DNA from: Burkholderiaceae bacterium
Lineage (GTDB): Bacteria > Pseudomonadota > Gammaproteobacteria > Burkholderiales > Burkholderiaceae_E
Length of the DNA stretch: 5,581 nt
Assembly: GCA_019428955.1 (NCBI GenBank)
Contig: JAHYJF010000233.1
Coordinates: 1-5,581, forward strand
Direction of reading: 5' to 3'
Part shown: positions 1 to 5,581 of the stretch, in pieces
Position numbering within the stretch: the stretch's first letter is position 1
Layout of the letters: the number at the start of each line of letters is the position of its first letter
Program-made: the position numbers and the translations under genes
The notes under the pieces: model-generated
What the model was told of the DNA's origin: nothing
Database searches by the model: none
What the model saw: the letters and a program-made list of their open reading frames with translations, nothing else

Positions 1-2
1 AG

Positions 3-260
3 GTCGACGCGCACCGCCCGAAGCGGGAACGGCGCAGCGCGCGGGCGTTGTTCGACGAGATCAAGGCGGCCGGCTACGAAGGTGGCTACACGCGGGTTAC
101 GGACTTCATCCGTGGGTGGCGCCGGGAGGCGGGCCAGGCGGTGTTGGCCAACGCGTTTGTGCCGCTGGCGTTCGAACTTGGCGAGGCGTTCCAGTTTGAC
201 TGGAGCGAAGAGGGATTGGTGGTGGGCGGGATCTACCGCCGGGTGCAGGTCTCGCACCTG
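3..260 (+). pseudogene. istA: IS21-family transposase IstA, fragment
   Basis: IstA is the DDE transposase of IS21-family elements and works with the ATPase IstB. The reading frame is open from position 3 and enters from outside the window. It reads VDAHRPKRERRSARALFDEI, then a GYEGGYTRVTDFIRGWRRE stretch typical of IstA just before its catalytic core. The segment FELGEAFQFDWSEEG follows, whose Asp (codon 198-200) fits the first catalytic acidic residue. Similarity to IstA ends around VQVSHL (to 260). The frame then runs without family resemblance to a stop near 389, passing through noncoding repeat and palindrome sequence. The second Asp, the catalytic Glu and the whole C-terminal half are absent, and so is istB, so no active transposase is made. 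An apparent start at TTG 48 is internal to the original gene. The family call is from memory of IstA sequences. Confidence 0.8.
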
Positions 261-263
261 GCT

Positions 264-306
264 GGCGTCAACTATTCTGGCCGCCCGGCGTCAATTATCT
301 TGGCCG
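264..306. repeat. Two 20-bp direct repeats, probable IS21-family end
   Basis: Positions 264-283 (ggcgtcaactattctggccg) and 287-306 (ggcgtcaattatcttggccg) match at 17 of 20 bases and are spaced with a 23-base period. IS21-family elements are known for several repeated transposase-binding sequences inside each end, and the GTCAA-TAT-TGGCC pattern resembles those. The simplest reading is that this is the right end of the same IS21 element, brought next to the 5' part of istA by a deletion that removed the rest of istA and all of istB. The repeats are seen directly; their assignment to an IS21 end is inference. Confidence 0.6.
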
Positions 307-354
307 GTTGGAGGCGGGGAACGATTTCGTTGTTTTCAGTGCTTAACGAGCCTT

Positions 355-386
355 TCGCGCAGGCGGGGCATGCCCCGCCTGCGCGA
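355..386. repeat. Perfect 32-bp palindrome without spacer
   Basis: Positions 355-370 are the exact reverse complement of 371-386, with the axis between A370 and T371; the match breaks at 354/387. The core is gcggggcatgccccgc. The right arm appears to be transposase coding sequence (MPRLRD leading into DFGIEQ), so the left arm is probably an inverted copy of it made at the junction. No T-run follows on either strand, so it is not a standard intrinsic terminator. Confidence 0.85.
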
Positions 387-864
387 TGACTTCGGCATCG
401 AGCAGTTGGTCATGGTGGGCGATCGGGGCATGATCTCCAACAAGGCCATCGACGAGTTGCGCGCGCACAAGCGTCTGGAGTTGCTCGCAGTCACCGAGCG
501 CAACCTGGGCAAGATCAAGGCGCGGGTGGACGCGGGCAAGCTGGCCGGCAAGGACGAGATCGGGCGGCGCATCGGCAAGGTGATCAACCAGTACAAGATG
601 GCCAAGCACTTCGAGTTGGCGATCGGCGAGAACACCTTCAGCTTTGCGCGCCGCGGCGCGAGCATCGCCGCCGAGGCGGCGCTCGACGGCATCTACATCA
701 TCCGCACCTCGGTTCCGGCCGCGCGGATGGACGCCCCGTCTTGCGTGCGCAACACCTGCTGTACGCCATACGCAGCGCCCGATGCGCCAAGCTTAGAGGT
801 GTCGACCACGCCCAACGCGAAGCAAGAGCACGCCTTAGAACTGCTCCGGCAGATCAGGTTGTAG
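370..864 (+). pseudogene. IS1634-family (IS4 superfamily) transposase, N-terminally and internally deleted
   Basis: From the ATG at 370 the frame gives 164 residues to a TAG at 862-864. Residues 14-21 (VMVGDRGM) carry the second catalytic Asp of the DDE fold. Residues 63-81 (EIGRRIGKVINQYKMAKHF) and 98-115 (SIAAEAALDGIYIIRTSV) are characteristic of IS1634-type transposases. Residues 126-164 (VRNTC... TTPNAKQ... ALELLRQIRL) look like the native C-terminus. Two blocks normally present seem to be missing: one between about residues 33 and 34 (usually some 60-70 residues), and one around residues 122-126, which should hold the Y-R-E-K catalytic Glu and the helical C-terminal domain. The N-terminal domain with the first Asp is also gone. 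Both internal joins keep the frame. The remnant cannot be catalytic. Whether the mini-protein is translated is unknown; its ATG lies inside the palindrome and has no clear ribosome binding site. Family call is confident; deletion sizes are from memory. Confidence 0.75.
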
Positions 865-953
865 ACAGAAACCGGAACCCCCAACGCGCGCTAAGTCCCC
901 GTCACACAAGGATAAATTTGCTTGGCGCGCGGATGAACTTCAGCCTAAGTAAA
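865..953. other. Noncoding gap between IS remnant and glmS 3' end
   Basis: These 89 bases separate the convergent transposase remnant and glmS. They contain no open frame of note and no hairpin followed by a T-run on either strand, so no intrinsic terminator for glmS is evident. The only structure is the inverted repeat at 885-931. The right terminus of the IS1634 remnant may lie here, but I could not identify it. Confidence 0.6.
885..931. repeat. Imperfect 11-bp inverted repeat downstream of glmS
   Basis: cgcgcgctaag (885-895) and cttggcgcgcg (921-931) are reverse complements except at one position, with a 25-base loop. In plus-strand RNA the odd pair is a G-U wobble, giving a continuous 11-bp stem; in the glmS (minus-strand) transcript it is a C-A mismatch. 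It could be a weak 3' stabilising hairpin of glmS mRNA or part of an IS end. The arms are GC alternations in GC-rich DNA, so chance is possible. Confidence 0.4.
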
Positions 954-2801
954 CTACTCCACCGTCACCGACTTCGCCAGATTCCTCGGCTTGTCGACGT
1001 CGGTGCCGCGCGCCAGCGCGGTGTGATACGCGAGCAGCTGCAGCGGCACCACGTGCAGGATCGGCGAGAGCGCGCCGGCGTGATCGGTCAGGTTGATGAC
1101 GTTGACCCCGTCGCTGGGCTCGATGTGGGTGTCGTGGTCGGCGAAGATGAACAGTTCCCCGCCGCGCGCGCGCACTTCCTGGAGGTTGGACTTGAGCTTC
1201 TCGATCAGGCTGTCGCGCGGTGCGATCACCACCACCGGCATCTGCGAATCGACCAACGCCAGCGGCCCGTGCTTGAGCTCGCCGGCGGCGTAGGCCTCGG
1301 CGTGGATGTAGGTGACTTCCTTAAGCTTCAGCGCACCCTCGAGGGCGATCGGGAAATGCACCCCGCGCCCCAGGAAGAGCGCGTGCTGCTTGAGCGCGAA
1401 GCGCCGGGCCCAGTGGCGCACAGCCGGTTCGCACGCCAGCACGCGGCTCATGGCGGCAGGAAGGTGGCGCAGCTGCTGCAGCAGCGCCTGCTCGTTCATC
1501 AGGTTGAGCCTGCCGCGCAGCTTGGCCAGTACCATGGTGAGGACGAACAGCGCCGCGAGCTGGGTGGTGAAGGCCTTGGTTGAGGCCACCCCGATTTCGG
1601 GTCCGGCGCGGGTCAGGAAACGCAGTTTCGACTGGCGGATCAGCGCCGACTCGGGCACGTTGCAGATCGACAGGCTGTCGCGCAGCCCCATGGTCTTGGC
1701 GTGCTGGAGTGCGGCAATGGTGTCGGCTGTTTCGCCCGATTGCGAGATGGTGATCACCAGCGTCCCGGGCAGCGCGACCGAGTCGCGATAGCGGTACTCG
1801 CTGGCAATTTCCACCGCCGTCGGAATGCCGGCGATCGACTCGAGCCAGTACTTGGCGACCGCCGCGGCGTGGTAGCTGGTGCCGCACGCGAGGATCAGCA
1901 CCTGGCGGGTGCGCTCGAACACTTCGAGGGCATCGGCGCCGAACAGTCCGGCCGAGATCGTGCGCGCGCTCATCACCATTTCGAGGGTGTTGGCGATCGC
2001 CCCGGGCTGCTCGAAGATTTCCTTCTGCATGTAGTGATCGTAGGGGCCGAGCTCGATCGAGTCGGCCGAGAGCTGGCTCTCGATCACCGGCCGCTCGACC
2101 GGCTGGCTGTCGGCGTCGAAGATCGCGTAGCCCTCGGGGGTGATCTCGACGACGTCGCCTTCTTCCAGGTAGGTCACGTTCTTGGTGACCTGGAGCAGGG
2201 CCGAGGTGTCGGAACCCAGGAAATTCTCGCCGGCACCCTCGGCGCCAACCCCGAGCAGCAGCGGCGAGCCGCGCCGCGAGCCCACTACGGTGTGGGGCTC
2301 GGCCGAGCTGAGCGCGGCGATGGCGTAGGCGCCTTCCAGTTCCGCCACCGTCAGGTGAACTGCCTCGCGCAGGCATTTGCCGGCGGCGACGTGATGGTGG
2401 ATCAGGTGCGCGATCACCTCGGTGTCGGTATCCGAAGCGAAGGTGTAACCCTGTGCGATGAGGCGGGCACGCAATACCTCGTAATTTTCGATGATGCCGT
2501 TGTGCACCACCGAAACCTCATGTCCGCCGCCCGCCGAGTAATGCGGGTGGGCATTGTTCTGGTTGACCCCGCCGTGCGTAGCCCAGCGGGTATGGGCAAT
2601 GCCGGTGGGCGCAGTAGCGTGGTTCTCGCTGGCCATGCGGTCCAGTTCGGCCACCCGCCCGACGGCGCGCAGGCGCTCGATCTTCTCGTTGAGGATCGCG
2701 ATCCCTGCCGAGTCGTAGCCGCGGTACTCGAGCTTGCGCAAGCCTTCGATCAGGATCGGCACGATGTTGCGCCGCGCTGCGGCTCCTACGATTCCACACA
2801 T
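954..2801 (-). CDS. glmS: Glutamine--fructose-6-phosphate aminotransferase (isomerizing), GlmS
   Basis: GlmS converts fructose-6-phosphate and glutamine to glucosamine-6-phosphate and glutamate, the committed cytosolic step toward UDP-GlcNAc. It has 615 residues (E. coli enzyme 609). The N-terminal class II glutaminase domain starts MCGIVGA; Cys2 becomes the nucleophile after Met removal, which fixes the start codon. It continues with LEYRGYDSAGIA (24-35), HTRWATHG (70-77), HNGIIENY (100-107, oxyanion Asn101/Gly102) and DTDTE (124-128). Two sugar-binding SIS domains follow: CGTSYHAA (306-313), SQSGETADT (353-361) and VASTKAFTTQ (405-414) in the first, and FLGRG (476-480) with EVTYIHAEAYAAGELKHGP (495-513) in the second. 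Catalytic Glu495, His511 and Lys610 match E. coli Glu488, His504 and Lys603. The C-terminus KPRNLAKSVTVE is canonical. It lies 64 bases downstream of glmU, probably in one operon. No Gram-positive-type glmS ribozyme fits in that gap; any control is more likely through the mRNA leader. Confidence 0.97.
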   Translation of the reverse strand: MCGIVGAAARRNIVPILIEGLRKLEYRGYDSAGIAILNEKIERLRAVGRVAELDRMASENHATAPTGIAHTRWATHGGVNQNNAHPHYSAGGGHEVSVVHNGIIENYEVLRARLIAQGYTFASDTDTEVIAHLIHHHVAAGKCLREAVHLTVAELEGAYAIAALSSAEPHTVVGSRRGSPLLLGVGAEGAGENFLGSDTSALLQVTKNVTYLEEGDVVEITPEGYAIFDADSQPVERPVIESQLSADSIELGPYDHYMQKEIFEQPGAIANTLEMVMSARTISAGLFGADALEVFERTRQVLILACGTSYHAAAVAKYWLESIAGIPTAVEIASEYRYRDSVALPGTLVITISQSGETADTIAALQHAKTMGLRDSLSICNVPESALIRQSKLRFLTRAGPEIGVASTKAFTTQLAALFVLTMVLAKLRGRLNLMNEQALLQQLRHLPAAMSRVLACEPAVRHWARRFALKQHALFLGRGVHFPIALEGALKLKEVTYIHAEAYAAGELKHGPLALVDSQMPVVVIAPRDSLIEKLKSNLQEVRARGGELFIFADHDTHIEPSDGVNVINLTDHAGALSPILHVVPLQLLAYHTALARGTDVDKPRNLAKSVTVE

Positions 2802-2811
2802 GCTCTGCTTG

Positions 2812-2816
2812 CTCCC
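2812..2816 (-). promoter_or_regulatory. Ribosome binding site of glmS
   Basis: The minus strand reads GGGAGCAAGCAGAGC directly before the ATG at 2801. The GGGAG lies 10 bases upstream of the start, slightly long but usable. It supports the MCGIVG start already required by the Cys2 nucleophile. Confidence 0.55.
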
Positions 2817-2827
2817 ATGCCGCCGGT

Positions 2828-2860
2828 CCGGTCGGCGCTCTGCGCGCCAACCTTGACCGG
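2828..2860 (-). promoter_or_regulatory. Hairpin in the glmU-glmS intergenic RNA
   Basis: In the minus-strand transcript CCGGTC (2860-2855) pairs with GACCGG (2833-2828), and inside it GGCGC (2848-2844) pairs with GCGCC (2838-2834) around a GCAGA loop. One 6-base bulge (AAGGTT, 2854-2849) interrupts the left side only, so 11 GC-rich pairs can form in a 33-base span. It begins five bases after the glmU stop codon and ends 11 bases before the glmS GGGAG. No U-tract follows, so it is not a standard terminator. In E. coli this gap is a site of RNase E processing and small-RNA control; a similar role here is inference only. Confidence 0.5.
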
Positions 2861-2865
2861 CGTGT

Positions 2866-4230
2866 TCAGTGCTTCTTGCCGCCCTTTTGCGGCCGCTTCC
2901 AGCGCTCCAGTGTCACCTGGGGTGCGCGCGAAAGCGTCAATTTGTCGGCCGGCGCGTCGCTGGTCAGCGTCGTTCCGGCCCCGAGGGTGGCACCCTTGCC
3001 GACTCTCACCGGCGCCACCAGCTGGCTGTCGCTGCCGATGAACGCATCGTCCTCGATCACGGTCTGGTACTTGTTGACGCCGTCGTAGTTGCAGGTGATG
3101 GTGCCGGCGCCGATATTTACTCGCTCCCCGATCACAGCGTCGCCCACGTAGGCGAGGTGGTTGGCCTTGGAACCGGCCCCCATCCGGGTCTTTTTCATCT
3201 CGACAAAATTGCCGACGTGAGTTTCATCGGCCAGCTCGGTTCCCGGACGCAGCCGCGCGTAGGGGCCGATGCTGGCGCTGGCTCCGATCGTTGCGCCGTC
3301 GATGTGGGTGAATGGCTTGATCTCGGTGCCCTCGCCCACGGTGCAGTCGCGCAGCACGCAATTGGCGCCCACCGAGGCGCCGTTGGCGAGCCTGACCTCG
3401 CCCTCGAAGACGCAGTTGACGTCGATCGCGACGTCGCGGCCGCAGTGCAGCTCACCCCGGACATCGATCCGTGCCGGGTCGGCCAGGGTGACGCCGGCGT
3501 CCATCAGCGCGGCCGCCACGTTGCGCTGGCAAATGCGCTCGAGTTCGGCCAGTTGCGTCTTGCTGTTGACGCCCAGCGTCTCCCATTCGTCCTCGGGCTG
3601 GGCCGAGGCGATCTTCATTCCTTCGCCGACGGCCGCGGCGACGATGTCGGTGAGGTAGTACTCACCTTGCGCGTTTTCATTCGACAGCGCCGCGAGCCAG
3701 CGCCGCAGCGCCGGGGTGGGCGCGACCAGGATGCCGGTGTTGACCTCGGTGATCGCGCGCAGTCGCTCGTCGGCGTCGCGGTGCTCAACGATCCGCGCGA
3801 TCGCCCCTTGCTCGCGCACGATGCGGCCATAGCCGCTGGGATCGGCAAGCTCGACGGTGAGCAGCCCGAGCGCTGCCGGAGCGGCGGCCTTGAGCAGGCG
3901 GGCGAGGGTGCCCACGCGGGTCAGCGGTACGTCGCCGTAGAGCACCAGAGTCGGCACCGAGTCGTCGAGCTCGGGGAGCGCCTGCGCGAGAGCGTGGCCG
4001 GTGCCGAGCTGCGGATCCTGCATCACCCAGCGGATGTCGTCACCCGAGACCGCCGCGCGCACCTGCTCGGCGCCGTGGCCGACCACCACCACCAGCCGCT
4101 GGGGCGCCAGGCTGCGGGCGCAGGCCAGGACATGGCCCAGCAACGCGCGCCCGGCGAGCGGATGGAGGACTTTGGGGAGCTCGGAGCGCATCCGTTTCCC
4201 CTGCCCGGCGGCGAGCACGACAATGTTCAT
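2866..4230 (-). CDS. glmU: Bifunctional UDP-GlcNAc pyrophosphorylase / glucosamine-1-phosphate acetyltransferase, GlmU
   Basis: GlmU acetylates glucosamine-1-phosphate with acetyl-CoA and then transfers UMP from UTP, giving UDP-GlcNAc for peptidoglycan and LPS. It has 454 residues (E. coli 456). The N-terminal Rossmann-like uridyltransferase domain (1 to about 225) shows LAAGQGKRM (6-14), Lys20 in LPKVLHP, QLGTGHA (74-80), Mg-binding Asp100 in YGDVPL, GYGRIV (133-138), EVNTGI (162-167) and Asn222. The C-terminal left-handed beta-helix of hexapeptide repeats (about 245-440) carries Arg328, Lys346, His358 (catalytic base), Tyr361, Asn372 and Lys387, all at a constant offset of 5 from the E. coli residues. 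The start at 4230 gives MNIVVLAAG, the normal N-terminus. The frame stays open further upstream, but that stretch lacks family similarity and runs into ubiB. The only Shine-Dalgarno-like bases are CAGG at 4243-4240. It sits between ubiB and glmS on the same strand. Confidence 0.97.
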   Translation of the reverse strand: MNIVVLAAGQGKRMRSELPKVLHPLAGRALLGHVLACARSLAPQRLVVVVGHGAEQVRAAVSGDDIRWVMQDPQLGTGHALAQALPELDDSVPTLVLYGDVPLTRVGTLARLLKAAAPAALGLLTVELADPSGYGRIVREQGAIARIVEHRDADERLRAITEVNTGILVAPTPALRRWLAALSNENAQGEYYLTDIVAAAVGEGMKIASAQPEDEWETLGVNSKTQLAELERICQRNVAAALMDAGVTLADPARIDVRGELHCGRDVAIDVNCVFEGEVRLANGASVGANCVLRDCTVGEGTEIKPFTHIDGATIGASASIGPYARLRPGTELADETHVGNFVEMKKTRMGAGSKANHLAYVGDAVIGERVNIGAGTITCNYDGVNKYQTVIEDDAFIGSDSQLVAPVRVGKGATLGAGTTLTSDAPADKLTLSRAPQVTLERWKRPQKGGKKH

Positions 4231-4331
4231 CGACAAGAACCTGTTCGAAGTGTGGCCAGGAGGGCCGGAAACCAGGGCGGAAAGCTTTGCATGCGATCTT
4301 TGGCGAGCATTGTGGGATCCTCTCGTTTGCG
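4231..4331 (-). other. ubiB-glmU intergenic leader
   Basis: This 101-base gap precedes glmU. On the minus strand I see a weak CAGG (4243-4240) nine bases before the glmU ATG. I see no convincing -35/-10 pair and no terminator for ubiB. Read-through from ubiB into glmU is therefore possible, but a promoter of non-sigma70-consensus form cannot be excluded by eye. Confidence 0.4.
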
Positions 4332-5581
4332 CTAATTGAGCAGCAGCACAATCGCCAGCGCTCCACCAAGAGTCAGCGCTGCCACCACGCCTACCCACCG
4401 CCTCGTTCGGCGCTGCTCGTCGATCAGCTCCCTGATCAGCCGCTCGGTGGTTGAATAGCGCTGGCGGATCGGGCGGGCCTGCTGTTCGAGCACGGCGTGG
4501 ACGAGGCGCGGCAATTGCGGCAGCATCCGCGACCACTGCGGCGCTTCTTCCTTGATCCGGTCGACCATCCCGGTCACCCCGACCTGTTCGCGCATCCAGC
4601 GCTCGAGGATCGGCTTGGCGGTGACCCAGAGGTCGAGGTCGGGGTCGAGCTGGCGGCCCAGGCCCTCGACGTTGAGCAGGGTTTTTTGCAGCAGCACCAG
4701 CTGGGGCTGAATCTCGACACTAAACCGGCGCGACGCCTGAAACAGGCGCAACAGCACGACGCCGAGCGAGATGTCCTTGAGCGGCCGGTCGAACACCGGC
4801 TCGCAGCAGGTGCGCACCGCGCCTTCGAGTTCGTCGACCCTGGTGTCTTCGGGCACCCATCCCGATTCGATGTGCAGGTCCGCGATCCGGCGATAGTCGC
4901 GCCGGAAGAACGCCACGAAGTTCTGGGCAACGTAGTTCTTGTCGACGTCCGAGAGCGTGCCGACGATCCCGAAGTCGAGCGCAATGTAGCGGTTGAAGTC
5001 TTCAGGGCGGTCGCCGACCAGGATGTTGCCGGGGTGCATGTCGGCATGGAAGAAACCATCGCGGAACACCTGGGTGAAGAAGATCTGCACTCCGTCACGC
5101 GACAGCTTCTTGAGGTCGATGCCGGCGGCGCGCAGGCGCTCCATGCGGCTGATCGGGATGCCGTGCATGCGTTCCATGGTGAGCACGTTGGTGGCGCTCA
5201 GACCCCAATTGATTTCCGGGACACGCAACAGGCCGGTGCCGGCGAAATTGCGCCGCAGCTGGTTGGCGTTGGCGCCTTCGCGAATCAGGTCGAGCTCGTC
5301 GTGGAGGTATTGGTCGAACTGCTTGACTACCTCGAGCGGACGCAGGCGCCGCGCCTCGAGCGAGACCTTGAGCAGCAGCGAGGCGCCGGCGCGCAGCAGC
5401 GCCAGGTCGCGTTCGATCGCCGGCTGCATGTCGGGGCGCAGCACCTTGACCGCGGCCTCGCGGCCGTCGGGCAGGGTGGCGAGGTGCACCTGGGCGATCG
5501 AGGCCGAGGCCACGGGCACCATCTCGAAGCTGGCGAAGCATTCGTCGATCTTGCGGCCGAGTCCGCGCTCGATCTCGCGCA
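4332..5581 (-). CDS. ubiB: UbiB, ABC1/ADCK-family ATPase for ubiquinone biosynthesis (5' end outside window)
   Basis: UbiB is a membrane-associated atypical protein-kinase-like ATPase that supports the later ubiquinone (coenzyme Q) synthesis steps; the older label '2-polyprenylphenol 6-hydroxylase' is outdated. The visible 415 residues continue in frame to the window edge, so the ATG at 5522 is internal. By alignment with E. coli UbiB about 107 N-terminal residues, including the KxGQ motif, lie outside. Numbering from the Met at 5522: the Ala-rich loop ASASIAQVH (5-13), nucleotide-binding Lys26 in AAVKVLRP, ERDL (37-40), HADMHPGN (159-166) with Asp161, and DFGIVGTL (183-190). Lys26 and Asp161 match E. 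coli Lys153 and Asp288. SGWVPEDT (220-227) and QPQLVLLQKTLLNVEGLGRQL (272-292) are typical of UbiB rather than other ABC1 proteins. The C-terminus has one predicted membrane helix (about 377-395) directly before the stop, where E. coli has a longer two-helix tail. It is followed by glmU after 101 bases. Confidence 0.95.
   Translation of the reverse strand, partial: REIERGLGRKIDECFASFEMVPVASASIAQVHLATLPDGREAAVKVLRPDMQPAIERDLALLRAGASLLLKVSLEARRLRPLEVVKQFDQYLHDELDLIREGANANQLRRNFAGTGLLRVPEINWGLSATNVLTMERMHGIPISRMERLRAAGIDLKKLSRDGVQIFFTQVFRDGFFHADMHPGNILVGDRPEDFNRYIALDFGIVGTLSDVDKNYVAQNFVAFFRRDYRRIADLHIESGWVPEDTRVDELEGAVRTCCEPVFDRPLKDISLGVVLLRLFQASRRFSVEIQPQLVLLQKTLLNVEGLGRQLDPDLDLWVTAKPILERWMREQVGVTGMVDRIKEEAPQWSRMLPQLPRLVHAVLEQQARPIRQRYSTTERLIRELIDEQRRTRRWVGVVAALTLGGALAIVLLLN

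Larger units (their letters stand above)
1..864 (+). mobile_element. IS remnant island: IS21-family piece joined to IS1634-family piece
   Basis: Two unrelated transposase fragments lie end to end on the plus strand, convergent with glmS. The first (to about 260) is the N-terminal half of an IS21-type IstA; two direct repeats that look like an IS21 element end follow it (264-306). The second (about 370-864) is an internally deleted IS1634-type transposase. Between them, 307-354 is somewhat AT-richer and holds nothing I recognise, and a 32-bp palindrome sits at 355-386. No istB helper gene is present. The left limit lies outside the window and I could not define terminal inverted repeats or target duplications, so the outer boundaries are approximate. 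Confidence 0.75.

Noticed and set aside
264..306. Start of a CRISPR array
   Set aside because: Only two 20-base units with 3-base separation; no spacer-length interval and no cas genes.
355..386. Intrinsic transcription terminator at the palindrome
   Set aside because: No T-run follows the hairpin on either strand and there is no room for a loop without opening the stem; better explained as a rearrangement junction or repeat.
48..389. A standalone small gene of 113 residues starting at TTG 48
   Set aside because: Its first part is the interior of IstA, continuous with sequence from the window edge, and its last 40 or so residues are run-on translation of repeats and the palindrome.
741..1583. 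Plus-strand open frame (280 codons) from the IS remnant into glmS antisense
   Set aside because: It begins in a shifted frame of the transposase remnant and continues as glmS antisense; no family resemblance.
1321..2376. Minus-strand open frame of 351 codons inside glmS
   Set aside because: It is a shifted frame of glmS, Arg-rich and without motifs; it does not explain anything the glmS frame leaves open.
2802..2865. glmS self-cleaving ribozyme/riboswitch
   Set aside because: The gap is only 64 bases, too short for the known glmS ribozyme, which is found mainly in Gram-positive bacteria; its core is not visible.
1701..3041. Long plus-strand open frame (446 codons) opposite glmS and the glmU 3' end
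   Set aside because: It is the antisense of glmS and glmU in GC-rich DNA, has no family resemblance, and the minus-strand frames carry full catalytic motifs.
2869..4335. Long plus-strand open frame (488 codons) opposite glmU
   Set aside because: Antisense of glmU with Ala/Gly/Arg/Asp-biased composition and no recognisable domain; a GC-rich codon-structure artefact.
4231..4536. N-terminal extension of the glmU frame by about 100 residues
   Set aside because: The extension is low-complexity, overlaps the ubiB 3' end in another frame, and the family N-terminus begins exactly at MNIVVLAAG (4230).

Overview
The window is a GC-rich stretch of proteobacterial chromosome. An insertion-sequence graveyard occupies roughly the first 860 bases. 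A block of three housekeeping genes on the minus strand fills the rest: ubiB (5' end outside the window), glmU and glmS, transcribed in that order. UbiB implies a ubiquinone-making organism (Alpha-, Beta- or Gammaproteobacteria). The protein sequences and IS types feel betaproteobacterial, but that finer placement is a guess.

Left region (1-953). A 5' piece of an IS21-family transposase gene (istA) enters from the left edge and stops matching at about 260. It is followed at once by two near-identical 20-base direct repeats (264-283 and 287-306) that resemble the repeated subterminal sequences of IS21-family ends. A perfect 32-bp palindrome (355-386) marks the junction with a second remnant, a transposase of the IS1634 group of the IS4 superfamily. 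That remnant has lost its N-terminal part and, by comparison with the family as I remember it, two internal blocks, yet it stays open in frame to what looks like the native C-terminus (stop at 862-864). Both transposases are inactive by inspection. Positions 865-953 are noncoding and hold one imperfect inverted repeat.

Right region (954-5581). glmS (954-2801) and glmU (2866-4230) are intact, with every catalytic residue I checked present. GlmS makes glucosamine-6-phosphate from fructose-6-phosphate and glutamine. After GlmM (not in this window) converts this to glucosamine-1-phosphate, the bifunctional GlmU acetylates it and adds UMP, giving UDP-GlcNAc for peptidoglycan and lipopolysaccharide. 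The 64-base glmU-glmS gap contains a hairpin and the glmS ribosome binding site. ubiB (4332 to beyond 5581) encodes the ABC1/ADCK-type ATPase needed for ubiquinone synthesis and lies 101 bases upstream of glmU on the same strand, so the three may be co-transcribed.

I see no CRISPR array, defence system, RNA gene or undescribed protein system here. The points most worth a second look are structural: the palindromic junction between two IS remnants, the in-frame mini-transposase, and the glmU-glmS intergenic hairpin.
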